Assembly (NCBI GenBank): GCA_041287365.1
Contig: JBEULL010000019.1
Location: 1 to 64,000, forward strand
From: JAQVIJ01 sp041287365
GTDB taxonomy: Bacteria; Desulfobacterota; Dissulfuribacteria; Dissulfuribacterales; DYLC01
DNA: 64,000 nt
Reading direction: 5' to 3'
Positions 1 through 7,733 of the stretch are shown piece by piece (within the stretch, counting starts at the first letter, position 1; the number at the start of each line of letters is the position of its first letter). The notes under the pieces were generated by a model. It searched no databases, had not been told where the DNA came from, and saw only the letters and a list, made by a program, of their open reading frames with translations. The translations under genes and the position numbers were made by a program.

Positions 1-143
1 AATGCCCCTGCGCCGATGCAACACTATCAAACAATTCTTTCAAGACTTCTTCTGATGATTCTATTTACGCTGTATAAAATTTATAATATCTATCTAAAAA
101 AGCAATATGTTATTCTTTTGAGTATTTTTACAGTTATTTTATG

Positions 144-172
144 TTGACATTGGTAAGCATTTGGTAATATAT
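144..172 (+). promoter_or_regulatory. Candidate cassette-array promoter (Pc-like)
   Basis: A consensus -35 box TTGACA lies at 144-149, followed by an AT-rich stretch whose best -10 candidates are TAATAT (165-170) or ATATAT (167-172, 17 bp spacing). It sits just upstream of the first cassette core site at 207 and points into the array, where an integron Pc promoter would be expected. This is pattern evidence only. Confidence 0.5.
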
Positions 173-200
173 ATTAAAAACTCCTATAAAGGAGAGAATA

Positions 201-213
201 AGTAATGTTAGGG
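201..213 (+). other. attI-like or attC core recombination site (R')
   Basis: The heptamer GTTAGGG at 207-213 matches the integron core site GTTRRRY except at its last base. No folded attC palindrome or RYYYAAC partner is visible upstream, and a promoter lies about 35 bp away, so this is more likely the primary attI site than an attC. Recombination would occur after G207, making cassette 1 run from 208 to 962. No integrase gene can be confirmed in the roughly 140 bases left before the window edge. Confidence 0.5.
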
Positions 214-238
214 CTACATTCGCTCACAGGAGAATCAA

Positions 239-814
239 ATGTTTTGTCACCAATGCGGCGCTCCAGCAGAGGCCAGCGCAAGGTTTTGTGCCAAGTGCGG
301 GGCGGTCCTCAATAATGAGGCCGCCAGTCAAGCAACTACAGCGCAGTCGTTTGCTCCAGTGAATGAAGTTGCAGCCATTACCGCGCAATCTCAGTTAGCT
401 GAAAGAAGCACAAGGCTAGGCGCCGTTATGCTTGATTTCTTAATTTTCATCGCTTGCCTTATTCCGGGCATCGTCGTGTTATCTGTTTCCGATTCTGACG
501 GTGGCAAGGGGTTTGGTGGAGCGTTGATCGCTGTAGCTTGGCTTGGGCTTGCGGTGGTTCAAATAGTCTTGCTGGTAAAACATGGGCAGAGCCTTGGAAA
601 ACGAGCATTGGGAATTAGGATTGTCAGAGTTTCCGACGAAAGCATTCCCGGGTTCATAAAAGTGGTTTTGTTGCGCCAGTTTGTCCCTGCCTTGATTGCT
701 GGAATTCCATACGCCGGCATCGTCATTGGGCTGGTCGATGCGCTCTTCATTTTCAGGGATGACAGACGTTGCCTGCATGATCTAATTGCAGAAACAAAAG
801 TTATCAGAATCTAA
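239..814 (+). CDS. Zinc-ribbon plus RDD-family membrane protein (cassette 1)
   Basis: The protein has 191 residues. The N-terminus holds two CxxC pairs (CHQC and CAKC, residues 3-22), a zinc-ribbon of the zinc_ribbon_2 type. After a polar linker, an RDD domain begins near residue 60 with three predicted membrane segments, including the typical GQSLGKRALGIRIV stretch and a late RR/D-rich end (FRDDRRCLHDLIAETKV). A GGAG ribosome site precedes the ATG at 239. It is the only gene of integron cassette 1. RDD proteins are poorly characterised; some are linked to ion transport or stress, and I infer nothing more precise. The family call is secure, the role unknown. Confidence 0.85.
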   Translation: MFCHQCGAPAEASARFCAKCGAVLNNEAASQATTAQSFAPVNEVAAITAQSQLAERSTRLGAVMLDFLIFIACLIPGIVVLSVSDSDGGKGFGGALIAVAWLGLAVVQIVLLVKHGQSLGKRALGIRIVRVSDESIPGFIKVVLLRQFVPALIAGIPYAGIVIGLVDALFIFRDDRRCLHDLIAETKVIRI

Positions 815-897
815 GGGTGCCTGTCCTTTCATTGCAACGCCGTCTCGTCAGCGCCGACTTTTATGGGCTAAGGTTTGCGCAAATCATCTGGCATTCA

Positions 898-967
898 GCC
901 CTAACACTGCGCTCCAAGGGACGCTGCGCGATAAAGCCGCGCAGCGCCCCTGAGCTTGAACGTTAGG
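898..967 (+). repeat. Integron attC site 1
   Basis: An imperfect inverted repeat about 70 bp long is bounded by an R'' core GCCCTAAC (898-905) and an R' core CGTTAGGT (961-968). The inner arms pair as CGCTGCGC against GCGCAGCG around a loop containing ATAAAGCC. This is the layout of a folded attC site: conserved outer cores and a self-complementary inner part. It separates cassettes 1 and 2, with the crossover after G962. Confidence 0.85.
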
Positions 968-984
968 TGTAAAAGGAGAAGAAA

Positions 985-1662
985 ATGTTTTGGAGCTCAA
1001 TCATTGGTGGACTCAAGGTTCTTACATTTTGGGAAGTCTATGTCGCCGCTCTTATATTCTCTGTTATTTCGATAGGCCCCATGATGATTTTTGGCTTAAT
1101 AGGCCAGAAAAATGAGGCTGTTGGTTGTCTTGGGGGAATGCTGATAGCACCAATTTTTCAGGCATTAGCAACGTTAATTTTTGTATTTACTTTATTCCCA
1201 ATTCTCCTTGGTCTTGGAGAAGATGCCGCTTGGTCTTTTCCATGGAAACTACTATTTTTAAGTCCTTGGCCTATGATAAAGGCAGCTTTGATAATTCTCT
1301 TAGCAACTATATTTCTTGCATTCATCCCAATTTTAGGTCAAATCCAGTCATTACATACTTTTGCTTCAGAATCTATTTCCCTGATAATGGTTGTTGGAAT
1401 ACTTCACTCTGTCTATCCCAATATGCCAGTTGAAAAAATTCATTTCATGCCAGGATTTCTAACCATCATTGGTTTCTTGGTTGTAGCGAGTATTGTTTCT
1501 TGGGCGTCAACAATGCTCGTTGCAGTGATCGCTACAACTATAGGTGAAAAGGCAGAGGATTATACTATGTTAATTGCTATGCCTCTTGGTGGTGTTTTTG
1601 GTATGATACCCGTATTTATTTATGGTTCATACCTTAGTCAGCAGTTAATCAATGCCATGTGA
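985..1662 (+). CDS. Multi-pass membrane protein of unknown function (cassette 2)
   Basis: The protein has 225 residues and is very hydrophobic, with about six predicted membrane segments: near residues 14-40, 48-78, 96-115, 128-143, 155-180 and 190-215. No catalytic motif is visible and I do not recognise the family. A good ribosome site (AAAGGAG) lies 8 bases before the ATG. It is the sole gene of cassette 2, transcribed with the array, with a lower G+C content than cassette 3, as expected for cassettes of different origins. It could be a transporter-like or permease-like membrane factor, but nothing in the sequence decides this. Confidence 0.75.
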   Translation: MFWSSIIGGLKVLTFWEVYVAALIFSVISIGPMMIFGLIGQKNEAVGCLGGMLIAPIFQALATLIFVFTLFPILLGLGEDAAWSFPWKLLFLSPWPMIKAALIILLATIFLAFIPILGQIQSLHTFASESISLIMVVGILHSVYPNMPVEKIHFMPGFLTIIGFLVVASIVSWASTMLVAVIATTIGEKAEDYTMLIAMPLGGVFGMIPVFIYGSYLSQQLINAM

Positions 1663-1687
1663 TCAGAAGAACGATAAAGATTTTTTC

Positions 1688-1745
1688 ACCTAACAAATCA
1701 CTCCAGCGGACGGCTGATAGCCGCCGCTGATTTTAACCGTTGGGC
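1688..1745 (+). repeat. Integron attC site 2
   Basis: A short attC of about 58 bp has an R'' core ACCTAAC (1688-1694) and R' core GTTGGGC (1739-1745). Between them is a compact hairpin, CAGCGG-A-CGGCT-GAT-AGCCG-CCGCTG (1704-1729). It divides cassettes 2 and 3, with the crossover after G1739. Its inner sequence is unlike attC sites 1 and 3, which share a loop. Confidence 0.82.
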
Positions 1746-1754
1746 TTCATAGCT

Positions 1755-2813
1755 ATGGCTGACGACGATCCGATAGTCTGCTCAGGCTGCTTCGCCGACA
1801 CTGGGCTGCGTATTGATGCAGAGCGCATTGGAATGGATGTGCCGGGCGTCTGCCAAAACTGTGGCACCGAAGGGTTCAAGAAGCTTCCTCTTGCCGGCCT
1901 TGGCACATTGGCACATCGTTACTTTGTTTGGGGTTCGATGTGGCGAGCTAGGTACGGCGCGGCGCCACTTGTGCAATTTAACGAGCATCAGAAAACTTCG
2001 ATTGAACTACAGCCCTGGCTAGAACAGGATGTTCGGCTCATTGAGCGCCTTCTGAAGGTCGGCTTCTTTCACTACGGGCCGCGACTTTGGATGCTTGGTG
2101 AGATTGAGCCGCTTAAGGCCCTCCAGAGATCGAGAACACGCCAATCCATTGTTGACCGCATACTCAAAGAGTATCCAGAGCGATCCTTTGCCGTGGATCA
2201 GTCCTTCTACCGTGTGCGCGTTAATCCCAACGCTCCCGGCGAGTCGAGCGAATACGACAGTCCGCCACCTAAGCACTCCGGTCGAGGGCGACTAGATGCG
2301 AAGGGGCAGCCGATCTTGTACGGATCGCCAGACTTAGATGTCTGCATTCACGAATGCCGGGTCTCCGCAGAAGATGACGTTTTCGTCGCGACACTGCGTC
2401 CGACGAAAACGCTTCGCCTCCTCGACTTGTCCGTATTGCTGAAAGAGGGTAACGGGGTAACCGAATTTGAAAGTCTGGATCTCACCGTTCACATGCTCTT
2501 CCTCGCAGGTCGCCATTCATACCTACTCACCCGCGCTATTGCCGAAGCAGCACGTGTGGCTGGTTTTGATGGGCTGGTCTATCCGTCGTACTTCAGCTTG
2601 CTTCGTTTAGGCCAAATGCCTTTTCCAACTGTGTATGGCATTTCTCGTCGCCGCATCGAGCAACTTCAGGAACACGAACAGGCAAAGACCATCCCCAACC
2701 TAGCTTTGTTCGGGCGTCCTGTTGCCGCGGGCAGCGTAGCCGTCAAGTGCATCGACCGCCTCGTCATTAGCAAGGTGGCGTATGAATATCACTTCGGGCC
2801 AACAGGCGCATGA
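1755..2813 (+). CDS. RES-domain protein with N-terminal zinc-binding/HEPN-associated region (cassette 3)
   Basis: Taking the ATG at 1755 (the open frame extends to a TTG at 1740 inside the attC core) gives 352 residues. Near the N-terminus two CxxC pairs (CSGC, CQNC) suggest a small metal site, followed by a helical region of the type often found before RES domains. The RES domain spans about residues 150-345: FYRVR, GRGRLDAKG, LYGSPDLDVCIHE and DLSVLL carry the conserved Arg, Tyr, Glu and hydrophobic positions. RES proteins of RES-Xre toxin-antitoxin systems degrade NAD+ by phosphorolysis. Longer versions like this occur without an Xre partner, and no antitoxin gene is seen in this cassette. 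A toxin or defence role is inference. Confidence 0.82.
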   Translation: MADDDPIVCSGCFADTGLRIDAERIGMDVPGVCQNCGTEGFKKLPLAGLGTLAHRYFVWGSMWRARYGAAPLVQFNEHQKTSIELQPWLEQDVRLIERLLKVGFFHYGPRLWMLGEIEPLKALQRSRTRQSIVDRILKEYPERSFAVDQSFYRVRVNPNAPGESSEYDSPPPKHSGRGRLDAKGQPILYGSPDLDVCIHECRVSAEDDVFVATLRPTKTLRLLDLSVLLKEGNGVTEFESLDLTVHMLFLAGRHSYLLTRAIAEAARVAGFDGLVYPSYFSLLRLGQMPFPTVYGISRRRIEQLQEHEQAKTIPNLALFGRPVAAGSVAVKCIDRLVISKVAYEYHFGPTGA

Positions 2814-2820
2814 GAATGAA

Positions 2821-2888
2821 GCCCAACCCATCATTCCACCGGCCTTGCGCATAAAGCCGCGCAAGGCCGGTGAATTCAAACGTTAGTC
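2821..2888 (+). repeat. Integron attC site 3
   Basis: The R'' core GCCCAAC (2821-2827) and R' core GTTAGTC (2882-2888) enclose a perfect 14-bp inverted repeat (CACCGGCCTTGCGC, 2837-2850, against 2859-2872) around the loop ATAAAGCC. The loop and flanking GCGC are shared with attC site 1, so those two cassettes probably come from the same attC lineage. Crossover would be after G2882. Confidence 0.87.
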
Positions 2889-2911
2889 GTGTCGGAAAGG
2901 AGGACTATCAT

Positions 2912-3235
2912 ATGCAGTTGGTAAGCTCGATGGTGGCGGCAATTTTTGGTGGGATAGCCGGTGCAATTGCCGGGCTTATCGGCGATGGCTTTCTTACTGG
3001 GCTATTACCTGGCGTCATCGCTGGAGGCGTAGTTGGGTTTCTTTTCAGCCTTGTCCCTCGCTCGGTTGAAGATCCGCGGATTGCCGTTGAATCATTCTCA
3101 CCGGCTGGGTTAATCGGTGGAATTGCGGGCAGCGTCGCAGCAAACACTGGATTGATAGGTTGTTTCATCAGTTGTGGCGCTGGCTGGGTGCTAGGCCTAT
3201 TTTTACCGGCCATACTAATGTCATCCAACAAATGA
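2912..3235 (+). CDS. Small Gly-rich membrane protein (cassette 4)
   Basis: From the ATG at 2912, which has a strong AAAGGAGG ribosome site 8 bases upstream, the protein has 107 residues. It consists of three hydrophobic segments (about residues 4-25, 28-48 and 75-103) rich in Gly, Ala and Ile, separated by a short polar stretch (PRSVEDPR). GxxxG-like patterns such as GGIAGAIAG suggest tightly packed helices. I do not recognise a defined family. It is the last gene of the array: no attC follows it, so cassette 4 is either truncated or the array end has decayed. Confidence 0.7.
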   Translation: MQLVSSMVAAIFGGIAGAIAGLIGDGFLTGLLPGVIAGGVVGFLFSLVPRSVEDPRIAVESFSPAGLIGGIAGSVAANTGLIGCFISCGAGWVLGLFLPAILMSSNK

Positions 3236-3406
3236 AGGTAAGTAAGATGGCTACAGAAAAATCATGTGCAGTTGCTCCCTTTAGATAAAAATAAAGGTGG
3301 TCAACAAAGCATATATGCAGACATTACAACTATTGCAAAACAAATTGGTTTTAAGTATCATTAATAATAAAGAGACGGCTTTTGGCAGAAGGGCAGATAA
3401 ATCAAC

Positions 3407-3553
3407 GTGCGCCTTGACTCAGTATCCAATTGTCGAAGGGGCAACCGATAACCCGCGGCCTGCCTCAGGTATGCTCAACTCACCCTCTGTTATGAGCTTA
3501 ACCGCTTCCTCTCGAAACTCCCTCGTATAAACCGCCCTGGGAATCCTCTTTAT
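3407..3553 (-). pseudogene. IS3-type transposase OrfA remnant
   Basis: On the minus strand, after a GGAGGTG ribosome site, the frame reads KRIPRAVYTREFREEAVKL and then an acidic helix, SIPEAGRGL and STIGY, which is the start of an IS3-family OrfA helix-turn-helix protein. The start codon position is ATA instead of ATG, and a TGA at 3419-3421 stands where a Trp codon is normal (STxxxWVKA). Only a few further codons (VKA) match before similarity is lost. The sequence around 3590-3612 (GGTGTCCACTAAAAC) could be the IS end. The element is dead, but it marks an insertion at the edge of the cassette array. Confidence 0.6.
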
Positions 3554-3639
3554 GTTGACACCTCCATATTAATATTATACCGTAACTTTGGTGTCCACTA
3601 AAACCATCATAGGTCATCACGCCCGAGCTATGTTTTCAG

Positions 3640-3936
3640 TTCCACTACTTCGCCATAAGAAAGATGCACTTTCTGATGCGCGCGAGGGCGTTTGTGGCGT
3701 TCCCTGGGGGGTTCGGCACCATGGATGAGCTTTTCGAGACCCTGACCTTCATCCAGACCAAAAAGATAAAACCCATCCCTGTGTTGCTGTTTGGCAAAGA
3801 ATTCTGGAGGAAGGCCATAGGATTTGATTTTCTTGTGGAGGAAGGGGTTATCTCTCCGGAAAATCTGAATATTTTCCAATAGGTCGAGACCGCTGAGGAG
3901 GCTTGGGAGATAATTAAAACAGCGCATCTTACTTGA
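3640..3936 (+). pseudogene. LOG-family (lysine decarboxylase-like) gene, 5'-truncated with a nonsense codon
   Basis: The frame begins abruptly after the IS remnant with FHYFAIRKMHFLMRARAF, then the LOG signature PGGFGTMDE (PGGxGTxxE, nucleotide/phosphoribohydrolase site) and the C-terminal part of the fold ending in PENLNIFQ. A TAG at 3880-3882 interrupts the frame, and the same frame continues with VETAEEAWEIIKTAHLT before a TGA at 3934, as expected for the family C-terminus. About the first half, including the Rossmann nucleotide loop, is missing. Intact relatives release cytokinin-type or nucleotide-derived bases. Here the gene is almost certainly inactive, cut by the IS event beside it. 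Confidence 0.8.
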
Positions 3937-4036
3937 GAGAGCCTTTAAAAATTAAAGAATCTCTAAGCAGGCGCATGGGTATTTGTTCCGTTCAATTAAC
4001 CAGTTTTTCTTAAAAATTTAGATTTTGGAGGATAAT

Positions 4037-4792
4037 ATGAGCAAGATTAACCGATATAAAATACATCCAATTGTAATTGGGACGAAACTCTTTGATAAAA
4101 GTATGATGACATATCAATATGGCCAGGGAGAACCTTATACAATCCCCATTTATTCATGGTATGTGGAAGGAGGGGATCAGAATATATTGATAGATACAGG
4201 GGAAATGAGTCCGTTATTGTCTGATGCTAGAGAAAAGGCGATAGGCGGAAAGATTTATAAATTTGAGGATGGCTTGAAAAAATGGGGTCTGTCTCCTGAA
4301 AATATAGATATTGTCATACATACGCATTTGCATAATGATCACTGCGAGAATGATTATAAATGTGTCAATGCTACATTCTATACGCACGCCAAAGAAATAG
4401 AACGCATACATAACCCGCATCCACTTGATTTCCGCTATAATGAAGAATTTATTCTGGATGTGGAAAACAATGGTCAGATCAAGGTGGTCACAGGGGATAT
4501 GGAAATTATCCCAGGCATTCGTGTCATTCATACACCTGCCCATACCGAGGGTGGATTGACAGTTATAATAGATACAGCCAAGGGCAAGGCGGTCATAACG
4601 GGTTTTTGTCTTATAATGCAGAATTTTTATCCTCCGCCGCAGATAAAGGCAATGGAAATGGATGTCATCCCGCCAGGGACGCACGTCAATGTCTATGAGG
4701 CCTATGACATTGTGCTAAAAGTTAGGGATATGGCGGATATATTGATACCACTCCATGAGCCTGGATTCGCCTCAATAGATACAATCCCATGA
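4037..4792 (+). CDS. Metallo-beta-lactamase-fold hydrolase, N-acyl homoserine lactonase-like
   Basis: The ATG at 4037 follows a GGAGG site by 5 bases and gives 251 residues; a TTG at 4025 is an unlikely longer start. The zinc motif HLHNDH (HxHxDH) lies near residue 98, a third metal His is in HTPAHTEGG near residue 170, and a last His is in PLHEPGF near the C-terminus. This matches the AiiA/AttM class that opens the lactone ring of acyl-homoserine lactone signals. The position of the metal-bridging Asp reads TGFCLI here, so the bridge may differ. It stands alone between pseudogenes and a repeat-rich gap and has lower G+C than the operon downstream, consistent with transfer. The fold is certain; the substrate is inferred. 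Confidence 0.8.
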   Translation: MSKINRYKIHPIVIGTKLFDKSMMTYQYGQGEPYTIPIYSWYVEGGDQNILIDTGEMSPLLSDAREKAIGGKIYKFEDGLKKWGLSPENIDIVIHTHLHNDHCENDYKCVNATFYTHAKEIERIHNPHPLDFRYNEEFILDVENNGQIKVVTGDMEIIPGIRVIHTPAHTEGGLTVIIDTAKGKAVITGFCLIMQNFYPPPQIKAMEMDVIPPGTHVNVYEAYDIVLKVRDMADILIPLHEPGFASIDTIP

Positions 4793-5379
4793 GGGATTCC
4801 GTTTTTTTTAACCGGCCGGTACCAGGTTTCTTTATCTAAACCCAGCCCTGTGTGCCATACGTCAATCTGTATGTCTTGGGGAGGCACATAATCCCCTCTT
4901 GTTACAGACAAATAGGATTGTCCTGTTTGGTGGCAGATAGATTGTCCGGTTTTGTCTTTCATAAAATATCTCCGCTCACCATTAAAGTCCATTTTTCCTA
5001 TGCTTTTAAAAATAGTAGTTCCCTTGTCCTTTCTTTCCCTCAGGCAGGGATTTTTTATTCTTCCCAATCCCTATAGCAGTTTTTGTCCTTTCTTTCCCTC
5101 AGGCAGGGATTTTTTTGTTCTTTCCCCTCCCTTGACGGGATGGGATTAAGGGGAGGGTGAAAAAATAAAGCCATCAAAGATATTATTTACCCCATCCCTT
5201 TCCCACAAGGGGAGAGGCGGGCATTTTCAGTCTCTTCCCTTATAAAAACGCATCGTTAATACCTCCAGTAGTAGTTCTGTCCGTCTCATGGGCGCCTCCT
5301 GGTATTCTATTCAAACAGGACAATTTTTATGCTGCTGCCTAGGACATTTTACTTGCTCCCAATACGCACATAATCCCCC
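4793..5379. other. Non-coding gap with repeats, no convincing gene
   Basis: No coding region with family features was found on either strand. Short open frames, including one on the minus strand around 4800-5067, show no recognisable protein. The gap contains two copies of a 33-bp repeat (listed separately) and a further G/C-tract inverted repeat near 5122-5158 (CCCTCCC pairing with GGGAGGG). It probably serves as a terminator zone after the lactonase gene and as a relic of past insertions. Confidence 0.55.
5024..5116 (+). repeat. Tandem 33-bp repeat pair with terminator-like hairpin
   Basis: Two near-identical copies (5024-5056 and 5083-5115) start 59 bp apart. Each contains the small hairpin TCCCT-CAGGC-AGGGA followed by a run of six or seven T, so each resembles a weak rho-independent terminator for plus-strand transcription. 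The 26-bp piece between them is not repeated. Confidence 0.75.
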
Positions 5380-5408
5380 TTGACACGTGATAATTTTTGT
5401 GATAGTGT
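5380..5408 (+). promoter_or_regulatory. Candidate promoter of the uptake/chelatase operon
   Basis: TTGACA at 5380-5385 is followed after 17 bp by TAGTGT (5403-5408), a moderate -10 match. It lies about 105 bp upstream of the likely receptor start. I looked for a cobalamin riboswitch B12 box and a Fur-type palindrome between it and the gene and saw neither. Confidence 0.4.
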
Positions 5409-5513
5409 GTAACACAAAATTTAGAAAAGTATTACAAAAATATATCTAACGAAAGTCCGGAAAATCAATAACTTTGTCCGATGGCAATGCGCGAGGAAAG
5501 GAGAGTTGTGGAG

Positions 5514-7730
5514 ATGGGAGCGGCGAGGATGTCGGTGTGTATATTTTTGATGGTGTTTTTTCTGGCGTCAGGCAGCATGGCCGGTACCGCCCTTGGAGAA
5601 GAAGGTGACGAGACCATTTCTCTGGAGGATGTCCTGGTCACGGCCACGAGGACCGAGCAGTCCGTGTCATCGGCGCCTGGTTCGGCCTATGTCGTGACAA
5701 AGGACGAGGTGTCAAAAAGACATATCAATTCCATTGATCAGACCGTCAACACCCTTCCTGGTGTCTATTCCACCCGCGGCAAGGGGATGCTGGACTCCAT
5801 CGCCTCGGTCTTCATGCGCGGCATGTCCGGTCAGCAGAGGAATCTCATCATGCTGAACGGCGTGATCCTGAACGATGCTTACTCGGGCGGGGTCCCGTGG
5901 GGCGCCTATTCGCCTGAAGACATAGACAGGATAGAGGTGGTCGAAGGTCCCTTTTCGAGCCTCTACGGCGGCTATGCGATGGGCGGTGTTATAAATCTCA
6001 TAACAAGGCTACCTCAAAAGAGGGAGTTTACACTAAAAACAGGCTATGGCTCAAGCTGGGACAGGGGCGGCGCGCTCGATGACCTTCGAACAGATTATAT
6101 ATCTTATGGCGATAGATACAAAGATCGTTTCAGTCTCTTTCTGAGCTACGGCTTCAAGACCACAGAGGGTTATCCGACAGGTCTTGATCTTCAGAGTTCA
6201 AGACCTCCGGCGGGTATCACAGGTTACAGGTCTTCAAAGACGCCGAAGGGTGAGCCGAGGTATCTGATAGGAGATACCGGCGACAACAGGTGGTGGAACG
6301 ACTCTCTGACCCTTAGAGGGGGCTATGACATATCTCAGGACTCTGCAATCGAATTCATGTTCATGAGGGCGAGATACGAATATAATTACGACTATCCGCA
6401 TACATATCTTAAGAATACCAATGGTGATCCTGTCTGGTCATATGGCAAGGTAAAGGAGGCGTCATATCTTTCAGGGCCTGGCGGTAAAGAGCAGGATATC
6501 TATAACGTTTCATACAAGACAAAGTTCGGAAACCTTCAGACAAAACTGAACCTCGGCATCTCTACAATGGATGACTCATGGTACACCACGCCTGACTCGA
6601 TATCTGCAACGATATCCGGTGGTCCTGGCAAGGTGTCGAACACGCCGTCCAAAAATTACAGTGGTGATCTCCAGTTTAACCTGCCGGTCATGGACAGCCA
6701 TATACTTACCTTTGGCTCATCATTCAGACAGGGACAGGCGGATACCAAAGAACATGCACTGCTCAACTGGCAGGTGGAAGACGAAAAAGGTGCAATCTTA
6801 TATCAGTCAAAGGGAAAGGATCGGATATTTGCGCTGTTTTTGCAGGATGAATACATCATACTTGACAACTTGTCTCTTTTCATAGGCGCAAGACAGGATT
6901 GGTGGAAGACATACGATGGATATATAAATCAGATTGGTTCAAAGGGCTATCCGATAGATTGTAATTCTAATACCGATTCTGCATTCAGCCCCAAATTTGC
7001 CATTGTCTATAATCCATTTAAACAAACGACATTGAAGACATCTATAGGAAAGGCATTCAGACCGCCTACGGTATATGAGTTATACAGGACATGGACATAT
7101 GCGGCATCAGGTATTACTTACGCAGGAAATCCAAATCTGAGACCTGAAAAGACAACATCATGGGATGCAGGGATTGAACAGGGGTTATGGAAGGGGGCGA
7201 AGATAAAGACAACATATTTTGAAAACTATCTTAAAGATGTTATTTATAGAAAGATAGTAACAGATAAATATCAGGAACTTATAAATGCAGGCAAGGCTGA
7301 GTCAAAAGGCGTAGAGCTTGAATTGGAACAGAAGCTGTATAATTCATTAAAACTTTTCGCAAATTTTACATATACAGATGCTAAGATAAAAGAAAATAAT
7401 GCAAAGCCATCAACAGAGGGCAAGAGGATGATGGATGTGCCGGAAAAGATGTTTAATCTGGGCTGTGAATATACACAAGGAAAGATTATGGCGTCTCTTA
7501 TCGGGCGTTATGTCGGAAAGAGATACGGCAATGATGAAAACATGGACAAATTAAATGGAATTTATACATCTTATGACCCATATTTTGTGGTTGATACAAA
7601 AATATCCTATAATTTGACGAATTATTCAAAGCTGTCTTTTTCAATAGATAATCTATTCGATAGAGATTATTTCTCATACTACAAGGCGCCTGGAAGACAG
7701 TGGTTCGGTGAATTGGAGATAAAATTTTAG
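5514..7730 (+). CDS. TonB-dependent outer-membrane receptor (metal chelate/tetrapyrrole type)
   Basis: An AAAGGAGAG site at 5496-5504 supports the ATG at 5514 (738 residues), although the frame is open from 5481. A signal peptide (MSVCIFLMVFFLASGSMAG) is followed by a TonB box-like EDVLVTATR, the plug domain (LPGVYSTRGKGM, VFMRGMSG, RIEVVEGPFSSLYGGYAMGGVINLIT) and a 22-strand beta barrel ending in an aromatic residue. Barrel motifs FRPP and GNPNLRPE resemble the FRAP/NPNL box of haem receptors, but no His lies between them. It would import a ligand too large for porins, powered by the ExbB-ExbD-TonB set encoded downstream. The ligand is inferred from context (haem, cobamide or another metal chelate). 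Confidence 0.93.
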   Translation: MGAARMSVCIFLMVFFLASGSMAGTALGEEGDETISLEDVLVTATRTEQSVSSAPGSAYVVTKDEVSKRHINSIDQTVNTLPGVYSTRGKGMLDSIASVFMRGMSGQQRNLIMLNGVILNDAYSGGVPWGAYSPEDIDRIEVVEGPFSSLYGGYAMGGVINLITRLPQKREFTLKTGYGSSWDRGGALDDLRTDYISYGDRYKDRFSLFLSYGFKTTEGYPTGLDLQSSRPPAGITGYRSSKTPKGEPRYLIGDTGDNRWWNDSLTLRGGYDISQDSAIEFMFMRARYEYNYDYPHTYLKNTNGDPVWSYGKVKEASYLSGPGGKEQDIYNVSYKTKFGNLQTKLNLGISTMDDSWYTTPDSISATISGGPGKVSNTPSKNYSGDLQFNLPVMDSHILTFGSSFRQGQADTKEHALLNWQVEDEKGAILYQSKGKDRIFALFLQDEYIILDNLSLFIGARQDWWKTYDGYINQIGSKGYPIDCNSNTDSAFSPKFAIVYNPFKQTTLKTSIGKAFRPPTVYELYRTWTYAASGITYAGNPNLRPEKTTSWDAGIEQGLWKGAKIKTTYFENYLKDVIYRKIVTDKYQELINAGKAESKGVELELEQKLYNSLKLFANFTYTDAKIKENNAKPSTEGKRMMDVPEKMFNLGCEYTQGKIMASLIGRYVGKRYGNDENMDKLNGIYTSYDPYFVVDTKISYNLTNYSKLSFSIDNLFDRDYFSYYKAPGRQWFGELEIKF

Positions 7731-7733
7731 GCT

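Noticed and set aside
1..143. Integrase gene (intI) at the left edge
   Set aside because: Short open frames exist on both strands but none shows integrase residues; too little sequence is available to decide.
4702..5067. Minus-strand open frame of 121 residues
   Set aside because: It overlaps the lactonase gene and shows no family features; the lactonase motif frame is clearly the coding one.
5024..5116. Two repeats 59 bp apart resembling a CRISPR repeat-spacer unit
   Set aside because: Only two copies, a low-complexity pyrimidine-rich repeat with a terminator hairpin and T run, and no cas genes in the window.
5380..5513. Cobalamin riboswitch upstream of the receptor gene
   Set aside because: No B12 box or conserved riboswitch core could be found between the promoter candidate and the gene on reading the sequence.
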